NCBI GenBank assembly: GCA_017503015.1
Contig: JAFVTX010000024.1
Span: forward strand, 1 to 41,379
Reading direction: 5' to 3'
Source of the DNA: Fibrobacter sp.
GTDB lineage: Bacteria; Fibrobacterota; Fibrobacteria; Fibrobacterales; Fibrobacteraceae
Length of the DNA: 41,379 nt
In this document: in pieces, positions 8,061 to 15,901 of the stretch
Layout of the letters: the number at the start of each line of letters is the position of its first letter
How positions within the stretch are numbered: position 1 is the first letter of the stretch
Translations under genes and position numbers: made by a program
Notes under the pieces: model-generated
The model's database searches: none
Told to the model about the DNA's origin: nothing
What the model saw: only the letters and a program-made list of their open reading frames with translations

Positions 8061-8990
8061 GAATTCTCCCAGCAGAATAATCTCCCGTTTCAGTTCAATC
8101 CTGAATTTTTCGGAAACTTTATTTTGTACGTACTCGCTGAGGCTCTTGATGTCTTGGGCGGTTGCGCCGCCTGCATTCACGATGAAATTGGCGTGTAGCG
8201 TGCTCACTTCGGCGCTACCTATGCGATAGCCCTTGAGCCCCGCCTGTTCGATGTAGTAGCCGGGGGCGATTTGCGTGGGCGTTTCGGCCGCTCCCTTGTC
8301 AAGCCGCTTGAAGGTGGAGCCTGCGTTGGGCATGTTCAGGGGTTGCGTGGCCTTGCGTTTGGCCATGCACTCGGCCAGTTCCGCTTCCAGGTCGGCGGCG
8401 GTCAATCCCTGCGAACTTGCGCTTTGCAACTGGAACGTAGCCGCGAGAATGATTTTTCCATTGTCATCCCCGGCGCCATTGTTGCCGTCATTGAAAATAC
8501 TCCGTCTGTAGCCGAAACCGCATTCGTCAGCGGACAGCTCACGGATGTTTCCGACAGCATCAAGGACCGTCACGCCGGTGCAGGCTTGTCCGATTTCTTG
8601 GCCGTAGGCGCCTGCGTTCATGTACGCCGCCCCGCCCAAGGTCCCGGGGATTCCGGCCAGTTTGTGTATACCGGCGTAGCCCTGCTTGAGGGTGTGCCTT
8701 GCAAACCTGCCTAGGGGTGTTGCCGCACCTACCTTGAACTTGCCGTTCCCAAGGTCCACGATTTCCGAAAAATCTCCGGCGAGGGAGATGACCACGCCGT
8801 CGTAGCCCTTGTCCGAGACCAACAGGTTGGTCCCGTTACCCAAAATAAAATGTGGGAGATTCTTTTCCCGAGCAAATGAAAGCGCGTTTTTCAGGCTTTC
8901 TATGGAGCTCACCTTGGCAAAATACCGCGCAGGGCCGCCCACCTTGAAGGAGGTGTGCACGCTCATCGGCTCGTTTTCTAGGATAACCAT
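8058..8990 (-). CDS. murB: UDP-N-acetylenolpyruvoylglucosamine reductase
   Basis: A 310-residue FAD enzyme that reduces UDP-GlcNAc-enolpyruvate to UDP-MurNAc, the second committed step of peptidoglycan precursor synthesis. The FAD-binding part has NGTNLLVSDKGYDGVV and LAGIPGTLGGAAYMNAGAYG. The active-site region has YRRSIF, followed by NAGSTFKR and IEQAGLKGYRIGSAEVSTLHANFI in the C-terminal domain. The length is typical of the type II enzyme. It is transcribed divergently from the primase-like gene with only 34 bp between start codons. A GT51 transglycosylase lies nearby, so cell-wall genes cluster loosely here. Confidence 0.96.
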   Translation of the reverse strand: MVILENEPMSVHTSFKVGGPARYFAKVSSIESLKNALSFAREKNLPHFILGNGTNLLVSDKGYDGVVISLAGDFSEIVDLGNGKFKVGAATPLGRFARHTLKQGYAGIHKLAGIPGTLGGAAYMNAGAYGQEIGQACTGVTVLDAVGNIRELSADECGFGYRRSIFNDGNNGAGDDNGKIILAATFQLQSASSQGLTAADLEAELAECMAKRKATQPLNMPNAGSTFKRLDKGAAETPTQIAPGYYIEQAGLKGYRIGSAEVSTLHANFIVNAGGATAQDIKSLSEYVQNKVSEKFRIELKREIILLGEF

Positions 8991-9024
8991 GGCCTAAATA
9001 TAGGATTTACTATAATTCCCCTAG
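8991..9024. promoter_or_regulatory. 34-bp divergent promoter region (murB / primase-like)
   Basis: On the minus strand TATATT (8997-9002) lies 6 nt before the murB ATG. On the plus strand TATAAT (9011-9016) lies 8 nt before the ATG at 9025. The two boxes are 8 bp apart, so each -35 region must fall in the opposite gene. Both transcripts are predicted to start at or next to the initiation codon. Confidence 0.6.
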
Positions 9025-10143
9025 ATGACCGACGAAGAGCTGAAACAGTTCAAGTCCTCCCTGTCCATTACGGCGGTGGCCCGTTCCCTGGGCATAGATG
9101 TTGTCCGGGGCAAGTGCCGCTGTGCCTTTGCGAGCCGTCATGCCCATGGCGACAGGACTCCGTCGGTTTCCATTTCCGAGGAGAGGGGCTATTTCCGCTG
9201 CTGGGTCTGCGACGACGTGCGGGGCGACGTGATTTCCCTGGTGCAAAAGTACAAGGGTTGCTCTTTTATGGAGGCCCTGAATTACCTTCGCGAAACTTTT
9301 CCGTTTTTGGCCCCTGCGGGCAAGTCCACCTCGGCAGGCAAGCCTGTTGTGGGCACCCATCATAATGGTGCCGCACAGGCTCCCCAGGAAATCTACGCTA
9401 CGGAGCCTATGCCCATGCCGGAACCGGCACCGGCAGAGGAATTGGTCAGCGAAGACGAACGCAAAAAGATCATTTTGAATTTTTTGAAGATGCTTTCGCC
9501 GGTAGACGGAACCCAGGCCGCCGCTTGGCTTATGGGGCGTCGCATCTTTAAGCCCGTGTGGGATAAGATGCTTCTTAGGACCATCAAGGACTACGGTCAG
9601 CTGAACAATGCCCTCAAGGACACCTACAGCATGGATGTCTTGCAGTACGTGGGCCTGTTCAACGAGAAGGGAAACCTGAAGTTTTACAAGCACCCGCTGA
9701 TATTTCCGTACCTGGACACCCAGCGCAGGGCTTTTTATTTCCAGTCCCGGGCGCTGGAAAGTTCCGTAGTGCCCAAGGAGATGAACCTGCGGGGCACGGT
9801 GCCTTACCCGTACAACATGGCGGCCCTGGACGAGAAACCGGGCTGGATTTACCTGTGCGAGGGAGTGGTGGACACCCTTACCTTTTTAGGCCGTAAAATC
9901 GATGCGGTGGGCATACCCGGCGTGCGCAGTTTCAAGGTGGAGTGGCTGCCCCTGTTCAAGAACAAGAACGTGGTGTTGTGCATGGACAAGGACAACGCCG
10001 GTCGCGAGGCCACCAAGTACCTGCAAGAGGTGTTCAGCAATGCGGGAATCCGCACCATCGTGCTGGGGGAGGGCACGGAACATCTGGATTCTTCTATAAA
10101 GGAAGGCGAAGATGTGAACGACTGGTTTGGCGGGAAGCACTGA
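9025..10143 (+). CDS. DnaG-like primase: CHC2 zinc finger plus TOPRIM domain
   Basis: A 372-residue protein. The N-terminus holds a CHC2-type zinc finger: Cys31/Cys33, His39/His41, then Cys59 and Cys62 in GYFRCWVCDDVRGDVISLV. A Pro/Ala/Glu-rich linker (around 115-150) follows. The C-terminal TOPRIM fold has the catalytic Glu in IYLCEGVVDTL and the D-x-D motif in VVLCMDKDNAGREA. This order is that of DnaG, but the protein is much shorter than a housekeeping DnaG (about 600 residues) and has no helicase-binding C-terminal domain. It may be an accessory or element-derived primase. The TATAAT box 8 nt upstream of the ATG suggests a leaderless mRNA. Confidence 0.82.
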   Translation: MTDEELKQFKSSLSITAVARSLGIDVVRGKCRCAFASRHAHGDRTPSVSISEERGYFRCWVCDDVRGDVISLVQKYKGCSFMEALNYLRETFPFLAPAGKSTSAGKPVVGTHHNGAAQAPQEIYATEPMPMPEPAPAEELVSEDERKKIILNFLKMLSPVDGTQAAAWLMGRRIFKPVWDKMLLRTIKDYGQLNNALKDTYSMDVLQYVGLFNEKGNLKFYKHPLIFPYLDTQRRAFYFQSRALESSVVPKEMNLRGTVPYPYNMAALDEKPGWIYLCEGVVDTLTFLGRKIDAVGIPGVRSFKVEWLPLFKNKNVVLCMDKDNAGREATKYLQEVFSNAGIRTIVLGEGTEHLDSSIKEGEDVNDWFGGKH

Positions 10144-10172
10144 CAAAAGCTATATATTGGTGCGGTTAATTT

Positions 10173-11129
10173 ATGAAAAAAATTAAGGACATCATCGAGA
10201 TAATCAGGGGCAACCTGGTTTTCAAGATTTTCAAGGGAATTTACGGGTTCATCAACTTCTTGTTGAGGTGCGTTCTCCTGATTCTCATCATCTATTCGGC
10301 GGTGTTCAGTATCGTGGCCTCCGTGGCCCTGTACAAGGCCTTTATTTACGGATATAACTTGTACGACGGCGTGGAGTCCCTGAAGGATACCCAGCCCGAG
10401 ATGAGCCGCTACATGCAGGCACTGGTGGATTCCAATCCGACGGTGAAAATCAAGCATACCTATGTGCCCCTGGATTCAATCAGCCCCTATTTGCAGAAGG
10501 CGGTGATTGCCAGCGAAGACGCCGGTTTCTATTTCCACCCGGGCTTTGACGTGAACGCCATCGCCGAGGCGTTGAACGCCAACAAGATGTCCGGCAAGAC
10601 CAAGTTTGGTGGGTCCACTATCACGCAACAGCTGGCCAAGAACCTGTTCTTGAGCGGGGAACGCTCTTGGGAGCGGAAGTTCAAGGAGCTGGCCTATGCG
10701 CTTTTGATGGAACACGAGTTGGGGAAGGACCGTATTCTGGAACTGTACCTGAACTACGCCCAGTGGGGCAAGGATATTTTCGGATGCCAGGCGGCCTGCT
10801 CCACCTATTATAAGAAGAGTTGCAGCAAGCTTAGCGTGGACCAGGCCATCAATCTGGCGGCCATGCTGGCAAGCCCCGGCAAGCATCATCCTAACATGCG
10901 GGAAAGCCAGTTCATGGCCAAGCGCCGGGCGGTCATCTACCAGAACATGTTCCCCAAGAAGGACAGCCTGCTGGTGGATTCCTTAAGGCAGTTGATGGCG
11001 CCGCCTCCTGCTGCGGCTCCGGCGGCGACAGCGGCTGAACCTGTGGCGGCGCCCGTCGCTCCTGCTGCGCCAGAGGTTGTCGAAAGCCCCGCACCTGCGG
11101 AGCCTTCAGCTCCCGAGAACCCGGAGTAA
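10173..11129 (+). CDS. Peptidoglycan glycosyltransferase, GT51 family (monofunctional)
   Basis: A 318-residue inner-membrane protein with one N-terminal transmembrane helix (about residues 25-55). The GT51 domain has all main motifs: ASEDAGFYFHPGFD with the catalytic Glu, KFGGSTITQQLAKNLFL, ERKFKELAYALLMEHEL, and ILELYLNYAQWGKDIFG. It polymerises lipid II into glycan strands. There is no transpeptidase domain, so it is the monofunctional MtgA-like type. Beyond residue 275 there is an Ala/Pro-rich tail, which is unusual for the family and is probably disordered in the periplasm. A TATATT box lies near 10150. The 3' end overlaps the convergent ATPase gene by 24 bp. Confidence 0.9.
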   Translation: MKKIKDIIEIIRGNLVFKIFKGIYGFINFLLRCVLLILIIYSAVFSIVASVALYKAFIYGYNLYDGVESLKDTQPEMSRYMQALVDSNPTVKIKHTYVPLDSISPYLQKAVIASEDAGFYFHPGFDVNAIAEALNANKMSGKTKFGGSTITQQLAKNLFLSGERSWERKFKELAYALLMEHELGKDRILELYLNYAQWGKDIFGCQAACSTYYKKSCSKLSVDQAINLAAMLASPGKHHPNMRESQFMAKRRAVIYQNMFPKKDSLLVDSLRQLMAPPPAAAPAATAAEPVAAPVAPAAPEVVESPAPAEPSAPENPE

Positions 11130-12332
11130 TTCCTCTTTTTTGACAAGGCCGTTTTGGACAAGTCTGCTGGCGTATTCCTGCAGCGTTCCGTCGGTGTAGG
11201 CGTTGTCGGACCCTAGCAGTTCCAGTGCGGCGATGCGGCCGCCGGTCTTTTTCCGCAAAAGCCTCTGGGCCATTACCCCCAGCAGGGAATCTTGCAGTGA
11301 TGCTTGGGAAATTCCCAGGTCCTGGAGTCGTGCAAAGGCTCCCTTTGCACTGTTGGTGTGTAACGTCGCAAGCACCAGGTGGCCCGTTTCTGCGGCGCGG
11401 AGCGCAATACGGGCGGTTTCTTCGTCCCGGATTTCGCCTACCAGAATCACGTCGGGATCTTGCCGGAGTATGGAGCGGAGCGCTGCGGCGAAGGTAAACC
11501 CGCATTTTTCGTTGACCTGCACTTGGTTTGCCCCGGCAAGGCTGTATTCCACCGGGTCTTCGATGGTGGTGACGTTTATCTTTTTCTGGATGATTTCCCG
11601 TAGGCCCGCGTACAGCGTGGTAGTCTTGCCGCTGCCGGTGGGGCCTGTTATCAGGAACAGCCCCTGAGGCATGGCGAAGATGCGCCGGAGTTCTGCAAGG
11701 ATTTTTGGGCTGAATTCCAGGTCGCCGAGGGTGCCGCCTTCGTCCTTGGCGGGTAAAAGCCGCAGTACGCAGGTTTCGCCGTGCTGTACCGGCAGGGTGC
11801 TGAGCCGGACCCGCACCGTTCCCGATACGCCCTGGAACTTGAAACTCCCGTCATGGGGAATTCGCTTGTCTGTGATGTCCACTTGGGCCAGGAGCTTCAG
11901 CCGCACAAGGACTGGGTCCTTTAACCATGGGGGCAGGCTTCTGTGGAATTGCAAAAGTCCGTCGATGCGGAAGCGCACCTTCAGTTCCTTTTCGGTGGGT
12001 TCCAGGTGGATGTCGCTGGCGTTTTGCTCCAGGGCCTTGTCCATAAGGCAATCCACCAGGTTGATGACCGGCTCCGATTCCCAGGAGTTGGCCTTGCTTT
12101 CTTGCAGGGCTTCCGCTTCGCTTGCGAAGTTCGTCCGTATGGTCCGGAGCACTTCGGCTTCGGTCATGGGGCAGGGGACAACGGGCCCGCCGTGCATAAA
12201 GCGGATGCGCTCCAACAGCATTTCGTCGTGGATGTTTGCCATGCCCAGGTACAGGGCGGCTGGGTTTTTGCCCGCAGGGCAGGGAAGGGGAGTGGTCAAG
12301 TGTACTTTGCACCAGGCGTCAGTAAAATTCAT
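11106..12332 (-). CDS. GspE/PilB-like secretion ATPase lacking the tetra-cysteine subdomain
   Basis: A 408-residue hexameric ATPase of the type II secretion / type IV pilus family. Motifs in order are QNASDIHLEPTEKELKVRFR, Walker A GPTGSGKTT (about residue 230), the Asp box TTIEDPVEY, Walker B RQDPDVILVGEIRD, and the His box TGHLVLATLHTN. The N-terminal GspE domain is reduced to about 75 residues. After MAQRLLRKK the protein runs straight into TGGRIAALELL, so the usual C-x-x-C...C-x-x-C zinc segment is missing. ATG at 12332 is preferred over a start in repeat DNA. A TATTTT box lies 7 nt upstream. No other pilus genes are adjacent. Confidence 0.9.
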   Translation of the reverse strand: MNFTDAWCKVHLTTPLPCPAGKNPAALYLGMANIHDEMLLERIRFMHGGPVVPCPMTEAEVLRTIRTNFASEAEALQESKANSWESEPVINLVDCLMDKALEQNASDIHLEPTEKELKVRFRIDGLLQFHRSLPPWLKDPVLVRLKLLAQVDITDKRIPHDGSFKFQGVSGTVRVRLSTLPVQHGETCVLRLLPAKDEGGTLGDLEFSPKILAELRRIFAMPQGLFLITGPTGSGKTTTLYAGLREIIQKKINVTTIEDPVEYSLAGANQVQVNEKCGFTFAAALRSILRQDPDVILVGEIRDEETARIALRAAETGHLVLATLHTNSAKGAFARLQDLGISQASLQDSLLGVMAQRLLRKKTGGRIAALELLGSDNAYTDGTLQEYASRLVQNGLVKKEELLRVLGS

Positions 12333-12376
12333 GCCGGCCAAAATACAAAACACTAACTCAGAAAAACCAGTTTTTG

Positions 12377-12671
12377 CGTCATGGCGGTTCGTTCTATCGT
12401 CATGGCGGGCTCGACCCGCCATCTAGATTCCGGCTCGGGGGCTGGAATGACGCAGGAGGGGAAGCCCGGAATGACGCAGGAGGGGGAGCCCGGAAAGACG
12501 TGTGGGTTGTACGTCATGGCGGCCTTGAGCCGCCATCTAGGTTCCCACCTAAAGGTGGCCATGCGCACTAGGCAATAAATTGCCAAGTGCTGTCCGCCGG
12601 GTCGTGGCCCGGAATGACGAAGGAAAGTGAGCCCGGAATGACGAGGGATTGCCTGTCCGGAATGACGAGGG
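12377..12671. repeat. Island of palindromic and tandem repeats
   Basis: This gap of about 400 bp holds no convincing gene. It has at least two palindromes of the form GTCATGGCGG...CCGCCATCTAG (near 12399 and 12511) and five copies of CCGGAA[TA]GACG (near 12469, 12488, 12607, 12631, 12656). Two of these sit in a tandem unit of about 27 bp beginning CGCAGGAGGGG. The pattern GTCAT...ATGAC resembles dispersed palindromic repeats found in many bacteria. It separates the ATPase gene from the efflux operon. Confidence 0.8.
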
Positions 12672-12681
12672 GGCTATGATG

Positions 12682-12714
12682 AAAAAAGGCTCGGTCGTGG
12701 ACCGGGCCTTTTTA
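12682..12714 (-). terminator. Rho-independent terminator of the efflux operon
   Basis: A near-perfect hairpin with A-rich and T-rich flanks: AAAAAGGC, T, CGGTC, loop GTG, GACCG, G, GCCTTTTT. It lies 18 bp beyond the RND transporter stop and would work on either strand. Confidence 0.85.
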
Positions 12715-12731
12715 AGAAGGTTGACTAGCTG

Positions 12732-15700
12732 TTACGCTTTCGCCTTGTTGAATTTGCCCTTCAGGTTGCTGGCTTTTTTCTTAGCCTTGTGGAACAGGGC
12801 GTTGGGTAGCCAGAAGAATGTGGGCACCAGGTACATGGTGAGGATGGCAGATACAATCAGGCCACCCACGGATGCGATACCCATAGGCTGGGTCATGGCG
12901 GCCACGTTACCGCCAAAGGCCAGGGCTAGCGGCATCTGGGCCACCACAGAGGCGAAGGTGGCAAGGGCGATGGGCTGGAACTTGGTCTTGCCCGCCGTCA
13001 TGATGGCAGAGCGACGCCCCATGGAACCGCTTCGCAACAGTCTGTTGGCTTCGTCAAGCAATAGGATAGCGTTGTTCACCACCACACCGATAAGCATCAC
13101 GATAGCCATGAGGGCAATCATGGAGAGTGCCTTGCCGGTGAATATGAGGGCGAGGAACACGCCAATGGCACCCATGGGGATGGTGGTCATGATGATAAAG
13201 GGCTGTGCAAAGCTTTCCAGCAGGGCAACCAGCAAGATGTAGGTGAGGAGAATAGCCATGATGATGGCGGTCTTGAATTCGTTCACCATGTCTTCCTGCA
13301 TGTCGGCCTGGGCACCGAAACTGAAAGAAACACCTTCGGGGAGTTCGTCCTTCATGCTGGCGGTTAGCTTGCCCAGGTTACCCATGACTTCACCGGTGGT
13401 GTGGCCTGGCAACAGGTTCATGGAAACGTCCACGCGGGTCATCTTGCGCTTGCGGTCAATGCGGGTGGGGCCTGCGCCGTCCTCTACTTTGAACAAGTCA
13501 CTGACAGATACAAATCCCTTGGGAGTTTTCATGGGCAGGTCTTCGATATCGGCGTGGCTCTTGCGGTTTTTCTCCTGCATGCGCACATACACGTCGTATT
13601 CCTCGCCGTCTTCGGTGTACTGCCCCGCCTCGTAACCGCTTACGGCGATATAGTTCATGGTGGCAAGGGACTGCAGGGTCACGCCGTAGTCGGCCAGGGC
13701 CTGCCTGTTAGGTATCAGCCGGATTTCGGGCTTACCCGCTTCGTAGCTGGTCTTTACATCCACAACGCCGGCAATGGTCTCCTTGACCCGGTCCATAATG
13801 AGTTCCGATGCCTTGATGACGGAATCCTTCTTGAGACCGTTCACTTCGAGCACCACGTCGCCTGCGCTGTTGTTGTTCATTTCGGAGGCGGATGTGGACT
13901 TGATGGCGATATAGGCGTCGGGGATGTCGGCCAGGTAGGGGCGCAGGGAGTCCACAATCTGGTCGGTGCTCCTGGTGCGGCCTTCCCAGTCCTTCAAGAG
14001 CTTGATACGCATGTTGGCCTGGTTTACGGCGCCGCCGTTGCTGCTGGTACCGCCTACGTTCACGCTGTAGTGTACGATTTCTGGAATGCCCTTTACGCGT
14101 TCTTCGATAATCTGGGCAATACTGTCGGTGGTCTCCACATTCGTACCCACGGGCATTTCCAGCTTGATGCTAATCATGCCCTGGTCCTGCTTGGGCATCA
14201 GTTCCACGGTCATGTGGGTCGCTGCCATGTAACCTACGAACAAGACCATGGCCACAAGTGCCAGCACCTGGAAAATAACACCGGGAATGGACAGGCAGAA
14301 CGAGAGGGTCTTCAGGTAAATATCGCGGACGACATTGAGTGCATGGGGGAACAGACCGAGAACGCGCCCAATGATGGAGGGCTTTTCCTCGATGATGTTC
14401 CCGTTTTCGTCTTTCTTTTTACCCTTGAACAGGTAGGCTGCTAAAAGCGGGGTCAGGGTGAAGGTGGCGAGCAGGGACACCATTGTGGCAAACACCATGG
14501 TAAGGCCGAAGGTACGGAAGAAAATACCGGCGATGGATTTCATGAAGGCGATAGGCACGAACACGCACACGTTGGTAAGTGTCGATGCCATGATGGCCAC
14601 CATGATTTCAGAGGTCCCTTTATAGGCTGCTTCTTTCGGGTCCAGGCCCTCGTTCAGTTTTACGTTGATATTTTCAAGCACCACGATAGCGTTGGTCACC
14701 AACAAGCCCACCGACGACGATAATGCCATCAGGGACATCATGTTGATGCCGAAACCCGCAAAGTACATAAGGGTAAAGGCGCCAATCACAGAGGTGGGCA
14801 TGGTGAGGGCCGCAATGAACATTGTGGAGAACTTGCCGAGGAACAGAAGCAAAAGGCCTGCGGTCAAGAAGATGGCGATAATCACGTTCTGGATCACGTT
14901 GTCGATGGCTTCGTTCACCGCTTCGGACTTGTCGTACACCAGGTGGAGCTCGAAACCTTCGGGGAGGCTCTTGTTGATGGCGTTCATGCGCTTGATAACG
15001 CCCTTGGAAACATCCACCACGTTAGCGTCGGAACGTTTCTTGATATCGAGGGTGACGGAACTTGTACCGTTGAAACGTGAAATAGAAGTGACTGTCTCGA
15101 TCGTGTCCTTGACCTTTGCGATTTCGGAAAGCTTGATAACGCCGTTGGCCGTAGGTACGTCCATGTTGCGCATTTCGTCCAGGTTCTGGAACTTGCCCGC
15201 TGTACGCACGGAGGTGTTCTTGTGCTTGCCGATAACTTCGCCCACTGGGTAGTTCAGGTTGGACTGACCGTACATTCCCATGATGGTGGAAATGTCTACG
15301 CCACGGTCCTTCATCTTGTCCTTGTCCAGCTCGATAGAAATCTGGCGGGTGGTACCACCGAAAACATCCACGCTGGCCACGCCCGAAACGGAGGTGAACA
15401 GGGGTTCGATTTCGTCTTCCACCATCTGGAGGAGTTCCGTGGAGTTCAGCGGGCCCGTAAAGGAAATGGCCATGATGGCTGCACCATTGATGTCCACCTT
15501 AGAAATGATGGGGGCTTCTACGGCATCCGGGAAGTTGGCGGATGCCAGTTCCACCTTGGAACGTACGTCGTTTGCTGCTACATCCACGTTGACGCCCATG
15601 TTGAACATGGCAACGATAATGCCGTAGTTCTCGAGGCAGATAGACTGCACGTAGTCGATACCGTCCACCAGTTCTACCTGTTCTTCTACAGGCTTGATGA

Positions 15701-15881
15701 CAGTGGTTTCGATTTCTTCGGGGTTTGCACCTGCATAGACCATGGTTGCCGTCACCACAGGAACTTCGAATTTCGGCATCAGGTCCACGACCATCATGGA
15801 GTAGGTGTACAGACCGAAAACCACCACGGTCAAGATGACCATGAGCATGGTAATCGGTTTATAAATACTGGCCTTGATCAT
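12732..15881 (-). CDS. RND efflux transporter permease (AcrB/HAE1-like), proton-relay residues altered
   Basis: A 1049-residue inner-membrane pump with the typical duplicated layout of 12 spans and two large periplasmic loops. The start MIKASIYKPITMLMVILTVV, the ELMPKQDQGMISIKLEMPVG segment at the second loop and the TM11-12 region TKFQPIALATFASVVAQMPL are RND hallmarks. In TM4 the AcrB Asp407-Asp408 pair is replaced by Thr396-Asn397 (GLLVTNAIVVLEN), and the TM10 Lys940 position is Asn936 (VVNNAILLLDEAN), so energy coupling probably differs from AcrB. It is the third gene of a TolC-MFP-RND operon. GGAG precedes the ATG. The substrate is unknown. Confidence 0.93.
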   Translation of the reverse strand: MIKASIYKPITMLMVILTVVVFGLYTYSMMVVDLMPKFEVPVVTATMVYAGANPEEIETTVIKPVEEQVELVDGIDYVQSICLENYGIIVAMFNMGVNVDVAANDVRSKVELASANFPDAVEAPIISKVDINGAAIMAISFTGPLNSTELLQMVEDEIEPLFTSVSGVASVDVFGGTTRQISIELDKDKMKDRGVDISTIMGMYGQSNLNYPVGEVIGKHKNTSVRTAGKFQNLDEMRNMDVPTANGVIKLSEIAKVKDTIETVTSISRFNGTSSVTLDIKKRSDANVVDVSKGVIKRMNAINKSLPEGFELHLVYDKSEAVNEAIDNVIQNVIIAIFLTAGLLLLFLGKFSTMFIAALTMPTSVIGAFTLMYFAGFGINMMSLMALSSSVGLLVTNAIVVLENINVKLNEGLDPKEAAYKGTSEIMVAIMASTLTNVCVFVPIAFMKSIAGIFFRTFGLTMVFATMVSLLATFTLTPLLAAYLFKGKKKDENGNIIEEKPSIIGRVLGLFPHALNVVRDIYLKTLSFCLSIPGVIFQVLALVAMVLFVGYMAATHMTVELMPKQDQGMISIKLEMPVGTNVETTDSIAQIIEERVKGIPEIVHYSVNVGGTSSNGGAVNQANMRIKLLKDWEGRTRSTDQIVDSLRPYLADIPDAYIAIKSTSASEMNNNSAGDVVLEVNGLKKDSVIKASELIMDRVKETIAGVVDVKTSYEAGKPEIRLIPNRQALADYGVTLQSLATMNYIAVSGYEAGQYTEDGEEYDVYVRMQEKNRKSHADIEDLPMKTPKGFVSVSDLFKVEDGAGPTRIDRKRKMTRVDVSMNLLPGHTTGEVMGNLGKLTASMKDELPEGVSFSFGAQADMQEDMVNEFKTAIIMAILLTYILLVALLESFAQPFIIMTTIPMGAIGVFLALIFTGKALSMIALMAIVMLIGVVVNNAILLLDEANRLLRSGSMGRRSAIMTAGKTKFQPIALATFASVVAQMPLALAFGGNVAAMTQPMGIASVGGLIVSAILTMYLVPTFFWLPNALFHKAKKKASNLKGKFNKAKA

Positions 15882-15901
15882 TCAGCGTATCTCCAGTAAA
15901 A

